The notes below the pieces were generated by a model that made no database searches, was not told where the DNA came from, and saw only the letters and a program-made list of their open reading frames with translations. A stretch of DNA of 64,000 bases from Teichococcus rhizosphaerae (GTDB lineage Bacteria > Pseudomonadota > Alphaproteobacteria > Acetobacterales > Acetobacteraceae): assembly GCF_002631185.1 (NCBI RefSeq), contig NZ_PDNU01000010.1, forward strand, positions 1-64,000, in the 5' to 3' direction. The stretch's first letter is position 1, and each line of letters begins with the position of its first letter. Shown here piece after piece: positions 7,922-16,582 of the stretch. Made by a program: the position numbers and the translations under genes.

Positions 7922-9169
7922 TCAGCCCTCGCCGCGCGGCCGGGCGGCGAGCGCGCAGAGCTGCTCGGTCAGCCTGTAGGAGTCCACAAAGGCCGGCACG
8001 GGCAGGAACTCGAAGCGCGAATGGAAATTGTGCGCGCCGGTGAAGTAGTTGGGCGTCGGCACGCCGCGGGCGGACAGGGCCGAGCCATCCGTGCCGCCGC
8101 GCATCGCGATCGCCCTGGGCGCGATCTCCATCCGCCGCAGCGCCTCGAAGATCAGCTCCACGCAATGGCGGTCATTGCCGAGGGCCGCATCGATGTTCTT
8201 GTAGCTGTCCTCGATGCGGCAGGCGATCCGCGCGCGCGGATGGCGCTGGCGCACCGCCTCGACGGCCTCCGCGACGAAGGCCTTGCGCTCCTCGAACCGG
8301 GCGCCGTCATGGTCGCGGATGGAGATCTGGAGCTGCGCGGCGCTCTGGTTGCCGGAGATGCCGTTGCACCACCAGTAGCCCTCGCGCCCTTCCGTCCGTT
8401 CCGGCGTCTGCATCGGGTCGAACATCCCCACCAGCTCGGTCGCGACCAGGATGGGGTTCACCAGCACGCCCTTGGCCGACATCGGATGGGCGGTGACGCC
8501 GGTGATGTCGATGGTGACGCTCGCCGCGTTGAAGGTCTCGTAGACCACCTCGCCCCGCTCGCAGCAGTCGATCGTGTAGGCGAAGGCGACGGGGAAGCGG
8601 GCGAGGTCCATCACCTTCGCGCCGCGCAGGCCGATCTCCTCGTCCGGCACGAAGGCGAGGATGATGTCGCCGCGCGGCGCGGCGCTGTCCTTCAGCCGCG
8701 CCGCCAGCGTCATCAGGATGGCGATGGCGGCCTTGTTGTCGGCGCCGAGCACGCTGGTGCCGTCGCCCACCAGGATCTCCTGGCCGCGATAGGGCAGGAT
8801 CTCGGGGTGCTCGCCGACGCGGAGCCAGATGTCCTCCTTCTCGTTCAGCAGCATGTCGCCGCCGCCGAACACCATGCGCTGCGGCCGGATCTCCGGCGAG
8901 AGCCCGACATCCACCGTGTCCAGATGCGCGACGAAGCCGATGCAGGGCGCGTCCGGCAGGGTGCCCGGCAGCCGCGCGGTCAGGATGCTGTGAGCGTCGA
9001 GATGGATGTCGGCCAGGCCGAGCGCCTCCAGCTCCGCCTTCAGCATCTCCGCCAGCCGGCGCTGCCCGGGCGTGCTGGGGATCGTGGCGGACCTGGCATC
9101 GCTCTGGCTCTCGACGGAGAGGTAGCGGAAGAAGCGCTCGATCAGCTGCTCGGCGAGGATGTCGGTCAT
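7922..9169 (-). CDS. pepT: peptidase T (tripeptide aminopeptidase)
   Basis: A 415-residue cytosolic M20B metallopeptidase that releases N-terminal residues from tripeptides. Zinc-ligand motifs are clear: FVAHLDTVD (His82, Asp84), LGADNKAAIA (Asp144) and VPDEEIG (Glu177/Glu178). The segment GVTAHPMSAKG is the dimerisation-domain histidine motif, and the C-terminus has RGGTDGSALS. Length matches E. coli PepT (408 residues). The start at MTDILAEQ was preferred over an upstream-extended frame of Arg/Pro-rich sequence. It stands alone between the deacetylase operon and the divergent Bug gene. Confidence 0.94.
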   Translation of the reverse strand: MTDILAEQLIERFFRYLSVESQSDARSATIPSTPGQRRLAEMLKAELEALGLADIHLDAHSILTARLPGTLPDAPCIGFVAHLDTVDVGLSPEIRPQRMVFGGGDMLLNEKEDIWLRVGEHPEILPYRGQEILVGDGTSVLGADNKAAIAILMTLAARLKDSAAPRGDIILAFVPDEEIGLRGAKVMDLARFPVAFAYTIDCCERGEVVYETFNAASVTIDITGVTAHPMSAKGVLVNPILVATELVGMFDPMQTPERTEGREGYWWCNGISGNQSAAQLQISIRDHDGARFEERKAFVAEAVEAVRQRHPRARIACRIEDSYKNIDAALGNDRHCVELIFEALRRMEIAPRAIAMRGGTDGSALSARGVPTPNYFTGAHNFHSRFEFLPVPAFVDSYRLTEQLCALAARPRGEG

Positions 9170-9384
9170 GAGGGGCTTCCCGGGTGGAAGGCGCGCGGCC
9201 GGCGCGCGCCCCGTTGTGGCGGTGGCCGCCATCATCGCTCCCATCGCCGCCCGCCGCCAGGGCGGGGGCGGGAGCGGGAGCCGGGGCGGAAGAGGGCACG
9301 CGACGCTCCGCGCGAGATAGGGTCTGGCCAGCGGGCCGCTCCGTCGCGCAGACTGCGCCAAAACACGGCAGGGGGAAGAACGTC

Positions 9385-10383
9385 ATGGCCACAGGCCCGC
9401 GAATCGGCGCGCCATCGATGGTGACACGGCGCGGCTGGCTCGCCGGCGCCGGGGCGGCGCTCGCCCTCGGCGCCCGCCGCGCGGCGGCGGCCGGGTGGCC
9501 CGACCGCCCCATCCGGATGATCTGCCCCTTTCCCGCCGGCGGCACGAGCGACATCCTGGCGCGGATCGCGGCGGAGATCCTGGCGGAAGGGCTCGGCCAG
9601 CCGGTGGTGGTGGACAACCGCTCCGGCGCGGGCGGCAACATCGGCGCGGCGCAGGCCGCGCGCGCCGAGCCCGACGGCTACACCCTGCTGCTGAGCTCGC
9701 CCGGTCCGCTCTCGATCAACGCCCATCTCTACAAGGAGCCCGGCTTCGACGGGCTGCGCGACTTCGCGCCCGTCACGCAGGTGGCGGAGGTGCCGAACCT
9801 CCTCGCCGCGCATCCGGGCTTGGGCGTGCGGACCGCCGCGGAGCTGATCGCCCTGGCGAAGCGGCGGCGCCTCGCCTATGGCGAGACCAGCATCGGCGGC
9901 ACCACCCATCTCGCCGCCGAGCTGTTCCGCCTCCAGGCGGGGATCGAGGCGGACCACGTCTCCTATCGCGGCTCGGCCGCGTTGATGCCGGACCTGCTGG
10001 CGGGCCGGCTGGGCTACGGGTTCGACAACCTGCCCTCCATCCTGCCGCATGTCCGCTCCGGCCTGCTGACCGGCATCGGCGTGACCGGCGCCGCCCGCTG
10101 GAGCGGCGCGCCGGACATCCCCGCCATCGCCGAGACGCTGCCGGGCTACGAGGTGACGGCCTGGTTCGGCGTGGTGGCGCCGAGAGCCACGCCCGAGGCC
10201 ATCATCCGGCGGGCGCATGCCGTCCTCGCCGCCGGGCTTTCCCGCCCCGCCGTCGCGCGCAGGCTCGCCGAGCTCGGCGCCACCCCGATCGGCGACGCGC
10301 CCGAGGCCTATGCCGCCCGCATCGCGGCGGAGCACGCGAAATGGGGCGGCGTCATCCGCCAGGCCGGCATCCGGCTCCCGTGA
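9385..10383 (+). CDS. Bug/TctC-family tripartite tricarboxylate transporter substrate-binding protein
   Basis: A 332-residue periplasmic binding protein. A twin-arginine-like export signal (TRRGWLAGAGAALALG) is followed by the family opening WPDRPIRMICPFPAGGTSD and the QPVVVDNRSGAGGNIG motif that wraps the carboxylate ligand. It starts at the ATG 9 bases after GGGGGAAG. Bug proteins bind carboxylates such as tricarboxylates, aromatic acids or amino acids for a TctAB permease, but no tctA or tctB is present here. It is the first gene of a plus-strand group with the ThDP enzyme at 10445 and the second Bug gene at 12164. Confidence 0.93.
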   Translation: MATGPRIGAPSMVTRRGWLAGAGAALALGARRAAAAGWPDRPIRMICPFPAGGTSDILARIAAEILAEGLGQPVVVDNRSGAGGNIGAAQAARAEPDGYTLLLSSPGPLSINAHLYKEPGFDGLRDFAPVTQVAEVPNLLAAHPGLGVRTAAELIALAKRRRLAYGETSIGGTTHLAAELFRLQAGIEADHVSYRGSAALMPDLLAGRLGYGFDNLPSILPHVRSGLLTGIGVTGAARWSGAPDIPAIAETLPGYEVTAWFGVVAPRATPEAIIRRAHAVLAAGLSRPAVARRLAELGATPIGDAPEAYAARIAAEHAKWGGVIRQAGIRLP

Positions 10384-10444
10384 CGGCGCCGCCTTCCCGC
10401 GCCCCGCGCAACCTCCCGACGCAACAGCAAGGATGGCCCGCCTG

Positions 10445-12118
10445 ATGCCGGACAGCTACACGGTCAGCGACCTGATCGCGGAGTTCCTCGACGCCTGCGC
10501 GGTTTCCACCGCCTTCGGCATCGTCTCGGTCCACAACATCCCGATGCTGGACGCGATCTCCCGGCGCAACGCCATCCGCTTCGTGACCACGCGCGGCGAG
10601 GCCGGGGCGGGGCACATGGCGGATGGCCACGCGCGCGCCTCGGGCGGGCTGGGCTGCGTCTTCACCAGCACGGGGCCGGGCGCGGCCAATGTGGTGGCGG
10701 CGCTGGTGGAGGCGCGCTTCGCCGGCACGCCGCTGCTCCACATCACCGGGCAGACGGCGACCCGCTTCGTCGATCGCGGCATGGGCACGGTGCACGACGT
10801 GCCGGACCAGCTCGGCATGCTGCGCGCCTCGGGCAAGGCCGCCTACCGCATCCGCTCGGCCGCCGAGGCGCTGGGCGTCCTCACCCGCGCGGCCTGCGAC
10901 GCGCTCACCCCGCCCATGGGGCCGGTCAGCATCGAGGTGCCGATCGACATCCAGCGCGCGGCGCTGCCGCGCCCGGACACGCTGGATGGCTTCGCCCTCC
11001 CCCTCGCGCCGCCGCTGCCGCCGGACGAGGCCGCGCTGGAGCGGCTCGCCGAGCGCGTGATGCGGGCCCGGCGCCCCATGCTGTGGCTCGGCCGTGGCGC
11101 GGCGCGGGCGGGCAAGGGAGCCCGCGCCCTGCTGGAGATGGGCTTCGGCATGGTGACGAGCTGGGCCGGGCGCGGCGTGGTGCCGGAGGACCACCCGATG
11201 AATCTCGGCGCGCTGAACGGCCAGGGCCTCGCGGGGGTCGAGGAATTCTATGGCGGGGTCGACCTGATGATCGTCGCGGGCTCGCGGCTGCGCGGGCACG
11301 AGACGGGCGACTTCTCCGTGCCCCTGCCGCGCAACCTGGTGCAGATCGACGTCGATCCGCTCGCGGATGGCCGCACCTACCCGAACACGCTGTTCCTGCG
11401 CGCCGATGCGGCGCTGGCGCTGGAAGGGCTGGCCGCCCGCCTCGGGGGCCGCTTCCGCGCGGACCCCGCCTTCGGCGAGGCGTTCCGGGCGCTGAAACGC
11501 GACACCCGCGCGGCCTTCCGCGCCTCGCTCGGCCCCTATGCCGGCTTCGCCGAGCAGCTCCGCGCGGTGGTGCCGCGCGACGCGGTCTGGGCGCGCGACA
11601 TCACCATCAACAACAGCACCTGGGGCAACAAGCTCTTCGCGCTGGACGATACCACCACGAACATCTACCCCGTCGGCGCCGGCATCGGGCAGGGGCTCTG
11701 CCTCGGCATCGGCGCGGCCCTCGCGCCCGGCCGCGCCAGGACGGTGGTGATGACCGGCGATGGCGGCTTCTTCCTCAACATGGGCGAGCTGTGGACGGCC
11801 GTGCAGGAGCGGCCCGACATGGTGATCCTGGTGATGAACGACCGCGGCTATGGCGTCATCCGCCACATCCAGGACGCCGTGGCGAGCGGCCGGCGGCGCT
11901 TCGACACGCTGTCGGCGCCGGACCTCGCCGGCGTCGCGGCGCTCGCCGGGCTGCCCTTCTGGCGCGTCACCGACCCGGCGGCCTTCGGCGCCACGGTGGC
12001 CGAGGCCATGGCGGCGCGCGGCCCCGCGCTGGTCGAGGTGGACATGACCGCGATCGGCGACCACCCGCCCTATTTCCCCTACGGCCCGAAGGTCGCCGCG
12101 CGGCCGCCCGCCGCCTAG
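10445..12118 (+). CDS. thiamine-diphosphate-dependent enzyme (acetolactate synthase/benzoylformate decarboxylase-like)
   Basis: A 557-residue enzyme with the three-domain ThDP architecture. The N-terminal pyrimidine-binding domain contains the activating glutamate in TRGEAGAGHMADGHAR. The C-terminal domain has the ThDP/Mg motif GDGGFFLNMGEL ending in MNDRGYG. Similarity is to acetolactate-synthase-like 2-oxo acid decarboxylases; no regulatory subunit gene is near, arguing against a biosynthetic IlvB. It lies between two Bug binding proteins, suggesting that one of them imports a 2-oxo or hydroxy acid it acts on. The ATG at 10433 has no spacing from AAGGA, so the one at 10445 was preferred. 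Confidence 0.87.
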   Translation: MPDSYTVSDLIAEFLDACAVSTAFGIVSVHNIPMLDAISRRNAIRFVTTRGEAGAGHMADGHARASGGLGCVFTSTGPGAANVVAALVEARFAGTPLLHITGQTATRFVDRGMGTVHDVPDQLGMLRASGKAAYRIRSAAEALGVLTRAACDALTPPMGPVSIEVPIDIQRAALPRPDTLDGFALPLAPPLPPDEAALERLAERVMRARRPMLWLGRGAARAGKGARALLEMGFGMVTSWAGRGVVPEDHPMNLGALNGQGLAGVEEFYGGVDLMIVAGSRLRGHETGDFSVPLPRNLVQIDVDPLADGRTYPNTLFLRADAALALEGLAARLGGRFRADPAFGEAFRALKRDTRAAFRASLGPYAGFAEQLRAVVPRDAVWARDITINNSTWGNKLFALDDTTTNIYPVGAGIGQGLCLGIGAALAPGRARTVVMTGDGGFFLNMGELWTAVQERPDMVILVMNDRGYGVIRHIQDAVASGRRRFDTLSAPDLAGVAALAGLPFWRVTDPAAFGATVAEAMAARGPALVEVDMTAIGDHPPYFPYGPKVAARPPAA

Positions 12119-12163
12119 CCCGGACCGCAGGAACGGCCCATGACAACATCCAGGGAGGTGAAG

Positions 12164-13141
12164 ATGACGACACGGCGATTGGCGCTCGCGGCCCTCGGCG
12201 GCCTCACGGCGCCGGGGCTGCTCCGGGCCCAGACCGCGGGCATGGCGTGGAAGCCAAGCCGGCCCGTCCGGCTGATCGTCACCTACCCGCCGGGCGGGGT
12301 GAACGACATCGTCGGGCGCATCGTCGCCGAGCCGCTCGGCGCCGCGCTCGGCCAGCCGGTGGTGGTGGAGAACCGCGCCGGGGCGGGCGGCAACATCGGC
12401 ACCGTCGCGGCCTCCCAGGCGGAGCCGGACGGCCATACCATCCTGTTCGGCACCACCGCCATGTTCGGCGTCAACCCGGTGCTCTATCGGGACTCCGGGG
12501 TGAATGCCGCGGAGGACTTCCGCTGCCTCGGCACCATCGGCGAGGTGGCCAACGTGCTGTCGGCCGTGCCCAGGCGCAGCCAGGCCCGCACGGTGCAGGA
12601 GCTGGTGGCCGAGGCGCGGCAGCGGCCCCTCGTTTATGGCTCGGTGGGCAATGGCAGCTCGTCGCATCTCTCGGCCGTCGTGTTCCTGAAGAGCGCCGGC
12701 ATCGAGGCGACCCATGTACCCTACCGGGGCTCCTCTCCCCTGGTGGCGGCCATGCTGGCGGGGGAGGTCGATTTCGGCTTCGACACGGCGGCCACCTCCA
12801 CCGCCCATATCCGCGCCGGGGCCCTGCGGCCGCTGGGCGTCACCACCACGCGGCGCGCCTCGGCCCTGCCGGAGGTGCCCACCATGCAGGAGGCGGGCCT
12901 CAAGGACTACGATCTTGGCATCTGGTTCGGCCTTTTCGTCTCCGCCCGCACGCCGGCCCATGTGGTGGAGGGCCTGCAGCAGGCCATGCTCAGCACAAGG
13001 ACGCCGCAGATCGCCGAGCGCCTGCAGCGGGCCTATGTGGACCCGCTCGCCATTCCGGCCGGGCAGCTCGATGCGTGGGTGAAGGAGGGCAGCCGCCGCT
13101 GGCAGGCCATCGCGCGCGAGGCGGGGATCCGGGCGGATTGA
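12164..13141 (+). CDS. Bug/TctC-family substrate-binding protein
   Basis: A 325-residue periplasmic protein with a TTRRLALAALGGLTAPGLL export signal, then RPVRLIVTYPPGGVND and QPVVVENRAGAGGNIG, both Bug signatures. An in-frame ATG exists 8 codons upstream, but GGGAGGTG at 12153-12160 lies 3 bases before the AAG preceding this ATG, so this start is favoured. It is 45 bases behind the ThDP enzyme in the same direction and is followed by a strong hairpin. No TctAB genes accompany it. Confidence 0.93.
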   Translation: MTTRRLALAALGGLTAPGLLRAQTAGMAWKPSRPVRLIVTYPPGGVNDIVGRIVAEPLGAALGQPVVVENRAGAGGNIGTVAASQAEPDGHTILFGTTAMFGVNPVLYRDSGVNAAEDFRCLGTIGEVANVLSAVPRRSQARTVQELVAEARQRPLVYGSVGNGSSSHLSAVVFLKSAGIEATHVPYRGSSPLVAAMLAGEVDFGFDTAATSTAHIRAGALRPLGVTTTRRASALPEVPTMQEAGLKDYDLGIWFGLFVSARTPAHVVEGLQQAMLSTRTPQIAERLQRAYVDPLAIPAGQLDAWVKEGSRRWQAIAREAGIRAD

Positions 13142-13148
13142 GGCGGAG

Positions 13149-13176
13149 CCCGTTCAGGCGGCACCGCCTGAACGGG
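13149..13176 (+). terminator. perfect 13-bp hairpin between convergent genes
   Basis: CCCGTTCAGGCGG (13149-13161) pairs with CCGCCTGAACGGG (13164-13176) around a minimal CA loop, 8 bases after the Bug gene. It lies between convergent transcription units, so it can act from both sides. There is no obvious T-run. Confidence 0.7.
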
Positions 13177-13267
13177 TGTGGATGCCCGCAAGGACGAAGG
13201 CCCGGAGCATCGGGCATGGATCAGGGCGAACGGAAAACGCCCCTGGCCCATGCCCGCCTCCCCCTGC

Positions 13268-14872
13268 CTAGAGCGGCTCGCCGGCGCCCGTGCCCTCATG
13301 CGGCGTCGGGATGCACCATTCCTCGCCGCGCGGGGTCGAGACGTATTCCGGCCAGCGCAGATCGACCGGCGGGTCGAAATCGGCCGGCAGCAGCGGTCCC
13401 ACCCACTGGCTGCCGCCGACGCCGCCCCCCGTGCGCTCGCGAAACTCCGCCTGCGCCGCCTCCAGCGCGCCGGGCTTGGCCGCCAGGTCGAGCAGGGTCA
13501 GCGCCATGGTGCGGCCGGCGACGAACATGCCCGGATCGACCGCCGCGGGCAGCCCGCCCAGCGCGTTGTAGGCCCAGGCCGGATAGGCATAGCCCGGCTG
13601 CGGCGTCCGCAGGCGCGGGCGCGCCGCCAGCAGCCGCACCGTCGGGCAGTGCCAGGAATATTCCACATAGTCGTCGGCGCTGAGGTGCTTCTGCCAGGGC
13701 GGCAGGCCGGCGCGCAGCTTGGCCTCGTTCTCCTCCGGCGAGGTCAGGCGCGAGACGGCGGCGATGAAGGGATCCTCCATCGGCTCCAGCCCGAGGTTGC
13801 GCTGGATGGCGCGGCCGAACTCCAGCGCCTCCTCGGAGAAGCGCGGCGCGCCGACCTCCTGCAGGTTGGCCCAGGTGAGGTCGGTCATCGCCGTGTTGGG
13901 CAGGCCGACGCGCGTCTTGGTCACCCAGCGCACGAAGGCGCGGCAGCCGGTGATGGCGGCGACGTGCCGCGCATTGGCCGCCAGCACCTTCCAGATCTGC
14001 TCCTGGATGGCGAGCGAGGAGGAGCGCCAGGAATACTGGATCTGGCTGAAGCGGGGGGGAAGGTTGTCGGAGGTCGCGCCGCCATCGCCCAGGATGTACT
14101 CGTTCAGCGTCCAGGAGCCGCTGTGCGGGAACATCGCCTCCTTGGTGTACTTGGTCGTGGTGTACATCAGGCACAGCGCGTCCACCGCGCCCGGGCAGCG
14201 GGCGATGGCGTGCGAGGCGTCGATCGGCATCAGCGACGGATCAACCCACTTCTCCGGCGCCTCCGCCTCGAAGCTGATCACCGCGCTCCAATAGGCGCCG
14301 AAATGCGTCTCGCCCGTCACCGTGTTGGAGGGCCAGGGGTGCCACACCACGGCGGCGTCCAGCCCGTCGAAATAGCCCTTGGCGGCATGGATCGGCTTGG
14401 AGCCGCAGACCTTCTCCGCCGGCTCGCCGAACAGCTTCAGCGTGCCCGCGAAGCCCTGCGCCTGCATGGCCGACTTCGCGGCCAGGATGGCGGTGAGCGC
14501 CGCCGTGCCCAGCACCGAATGCGGGTCCGTGTGGCCCGCCGCATAGGGGTGCAGCCCCTCGCGCGGCGCCTTGCGCGGCACCACCTGCTGCGAGTTGCCG
14601 GGCACCGCGTCATATTCGGAGAAGCTGGCCAGCACCGGCCCGCCCTCGCCCTGCGTCCAGGTGGCGGCGAAGGCGGTGGGCATCTGGCCCGACCCTTCCT
14701 CCACCTCGAAGCCCTCGGCGCGCAGGATCTCCACATAGTCCCGCACCGACCGGTATTCGCGCCAGGCCGGCTCGGCATGCTCCCAGATGCGCTTGTTGAA
14801 GGCGGAAAGCCGCGCCTCGTTCTCCGTGATCCAGTCCATCGCGTGCCGGCGGGCCGCCGTCAGTCGTTCCAT
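13268..14872 (-). CDS. M20-family amidohydrolase, AbgB-like
   Basis: A 534-residue cytosolic metallo-hydrolase resembling the p-aminobenzoyl-glutamate hydrolase subunit B family. Recognisable parts are the N-terminal helix ending IWEHAEPAWREY, the LASFSEYDAVPG strand, the metal-binding region AAGHTDPHSVLGTAAL, LFGEPAEKVCGSKP, and a C-terminal PGYAYPAWAYNALGG segment. It is somewhat longer than E. coli AbgB (about 480 residues). It is the last gene of the operon beginning at 18013, 36 bases behind the family-5 binding protein. A peptide-like or N-acyl substrate brought in by that protein is a reasonable inference. Confidence 0.87.
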   Translation of the reverse strand: MERLTAARRHAMDWITENEARLSAFNKRIWEHAEPAWREYRSVRDYVEILRAEGFEVEEGSGQMPTAFAATWTQGEGGPVLASFSEYDAVPGNSQQVVPRKAPREGLHPYAAGHTDPHSVLGTAALTAILAAKSAMQAQGFAGTLKLFGEPAEKVCGSKPIHAAKGYFDGLDAAVVWHPWPSNTVTGETHFGAYWSAVISFEAEAPEKWVDPSLMPIDASHAIARCPGAVDALCLMYTTTKYTKEAMFPHSGSWTLNEYILGDGGATSDNLPPRFSQIQYSWRSSSLAIQEQIWKVLAANARHVAAITGCRAFVRWVTKTRVGLPNTAMTDLTWANLQEVGAPRFSEEALEFGRAIQRNLGLEPMEDPFIAAVSRLTSPEENEAKLRAGLPPWQKHLSADDYVEYSWHCPTVRLLAARPRLRTPQPGYAYPAWAYNALGGLPAAVDPGMFVAGRTMALTLLDLAAKPGALEAAQAEFRERTGGGVGGSQWVGPLLPADFDPPVDLRWPEYVSTPRGEEWCIPTPHEGTGAGEPL

Positions 14873-14908
14873 CGGTCGTCACTCCGCTGCTGTGTTCGTG
14901 GGCGGCCC

Positions 14909-16492
14909 TCAGGCCGGACGGACGTTCCAGAAGGTGGGGAAGCCGTCCAGCACGCCGGTGATGCTGTTGCGGTGGGCGGTGGGCTGCATGTACTGGCCGA
15001 GCGGCAGGTAGGGCACGCTCTGCATCGCCTGACGCTGGATGTCGCGGCAGATCGCGGCCTGCGCCGCCTCGTCCGGCGCCTCGAACCAGGCGTCGCGCAG
15101 CGCGTTGATGCGCGCATCCTCCGACCACCCGGCATAGCTGCCATCCGCGCGCAGCGCCATGTGGACCGCCGGGTTCAGCCAGTCCGTGCCGGACCAGGTG
15201 GTGACGAAGCCGCTCCAGCCGCCCTCGGAGACCGGGCCCTTGCGGTTGCGCCGCTGCAGCATGGCGTTGAACTCGACGGCGTAGATCTCGACGTCCATGC
15301 CGAGGCGCTTGAGCAGGTCGGCGGTGACGGAGCCGAGCGCCATGCCGGCGGCGGTGTTGTTGCCCGCCATGATCACCACCTTCTCGCCCTTGTAGCCGGC
15401 GGCGCGGATCTCCTCGCGCGCCTTGTCCAGGTTGCGCGGGCCGATCAGCGGCTCCAGCCCCGCATCGGAGCCCATCGGCGTGTTGGGGCAGAAGAAGCCG
15501 AGCGGCACATGGAACAGCGCCGGATCGTCCACGCCGACAATGGCCTGCATGCAGTCCGACTGGCTGACCGCGCCCCACAGCGCGCGGCGGATGGCCGGGT
15601 TGTCGAAGGGCGGGTGCAGGTGGTTCAGCCGCAGCATGGTGACGAAGCCGGTCGGGTCCAGCACGCGCGTCGTCACGTTGCGGGCCCGCTTCAGCAGCGG
15701 AAGCTGGTCGTGATAGGCGTATTCCTGCCAGTCCTGCTCGCCCGAGATGAGCGCCGCGGTGGCCGTGCCGCTGTCGGGGATGGAGACCCACTCGACGCGG
15801 TCGTAATGCACGACCTTCGGGCCGGAGGTCCAGGACAGCGTGCCGTCCGGGCGCGGCACGTAGCGCTCGAACCTGGTGAACACGTTCATCGCGCCGGCCA
15901 CGCGCTCATCCGCCTTGAAGCGGAACGGGCCGCTGCCGACGATCTCGGGCACCGGCTTGAACGGGTCCGTCATCGCCAGCCGCTCGGGCATCATCGCGCA
16001 GACCGGCACGGAGGCCTTGCCGAGGGCGATGGGCAGCAGCGGGAAGGGCCGCTTGAGGCGGAAGCGGATGGTCCTGTCGTCGGGGGCCGAGATCTCCTCC
16101 GTCGCGGCCATCAGCGAGATGCCGAACACGTCGCGCTGGCCCCAGCGCTTCAGGCTGGCCACGCAGTCCCGCGCCAGCACGCGCTCGCCATCGTGCCACA
16201 GCAGGCCGTCGCGCAGCGTCAGGTCCCAGCGCAGCCCGTTATCCTCGACGCGGTGGCCGGCCACCATCTGCGGCGTGGCGCGGAAGTTGCCGTCCATGCC
16301 GTAGAGCGTGTCGTACACCATGTAGGCGTAGTTGCGCGTGATGTAGCCGGTGGTCAGGATCGGATCGAGCGTCACCAGGTCCTGCTGCGGCGTGAAGCGC
16401 AGCGTGGTGGCGGTGGCCGCCCGCAGCCTCGCGGGCAGGGCCAGCGCCGTGGCGCCGGCCCCGAGGCCCTGAAGCAGTGTACGCCGTTGCAT
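14909..16492 (-). CDS. ABC transporter substrate-binding protein, family 5
   Basis: A 527-residue periplasmic binding protein with a signal of the form RRTLLQGLGAGATALALPARL. It shares with its paralogues at 4425 and 57523 the blocks LRFTPQQDLVTLDPI, LRDGLLWHDGERVLARDC, MMPERLAMTDPF and a C-terminal FPTFWNVRPA. No permease or ATPase genes are adjacent. It is the middle gene of an operon between an amidohydrolase (upstream) and an AbgB-like hydrolase (downstream), both probably acting on the imported ligand. Confidence 0.93.
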   Translation of the reverse strand: MQRRTLLQGLGAGATALALPARLRAATATTLRFTPQQDLVTLDPILTTGYITRNYAYMVYDTLYGMDGNFRATPQMVAGHRVEDNGLRWDLTLRDGLLWHDGERVLARDCVASLKRWGQRDVFGISLMAATEEISAPDDRTIRFRLKRPFPLLPIALGKASVPVCAMMPERLAMTDPFKPVPEIVGSGPFRFKADERVAGAMNVFTRFERYVPRPDGTLSWTSGPKVVHYDRVEWVSIPDSGTATAALISGEQDWQEYAYHDQLPLLKRARNVTTRVLDPTGFVTMLRLNHLHPPFDNPAIRRALWGAVSQSDCMQAIVGVDDPALFHVPLGFFCPNTPMGSDAGLEPLIGPRNLDKAREEIRAAGYKGEKVVIMAGNNTAAGMALGSVTADLLKRLGMDVEIYAVEFNAMLQRRNRKGPVSEGGWSGFVTTWSGTDWLNPAVHMALRADGSYAGWSEDARINALRDAWFEAPDEAAQAAICRDIQRQAMQSVPYLPLGQYMQPTAHRNSITGVLDGFPTFWNVRPA

Positions 16493-16582
16493 TGAGAGTC
16501 TCCTTTCCTCGTCAAGCCGTGCCGTGTGAAAGCCTCTTCCCCGTTTCCATTTCCTGGCCGGGGTTCATTGTTCCGCCGCCGC

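Noticed and set aside
10445-12118. ThDP enzyme named ilvB
   Set aside because: No ilvN-type small subunit or branched-chain amino-acid genes are nearby, and it sits between Bug proteins.
10352-12961. 869-codon minus-strand frame
   Set aside because: Antisense to the ThDP enzyme and a Bug gene; Arg/His/Gly-rich without domains.
13178-16495. Plus-strand frame of 1105 codons across the AbgB-like and binding-protein genes
   Set aside because: Shadow of two clearly recognised minus-strand genes; no conserved motif in the plus frame.
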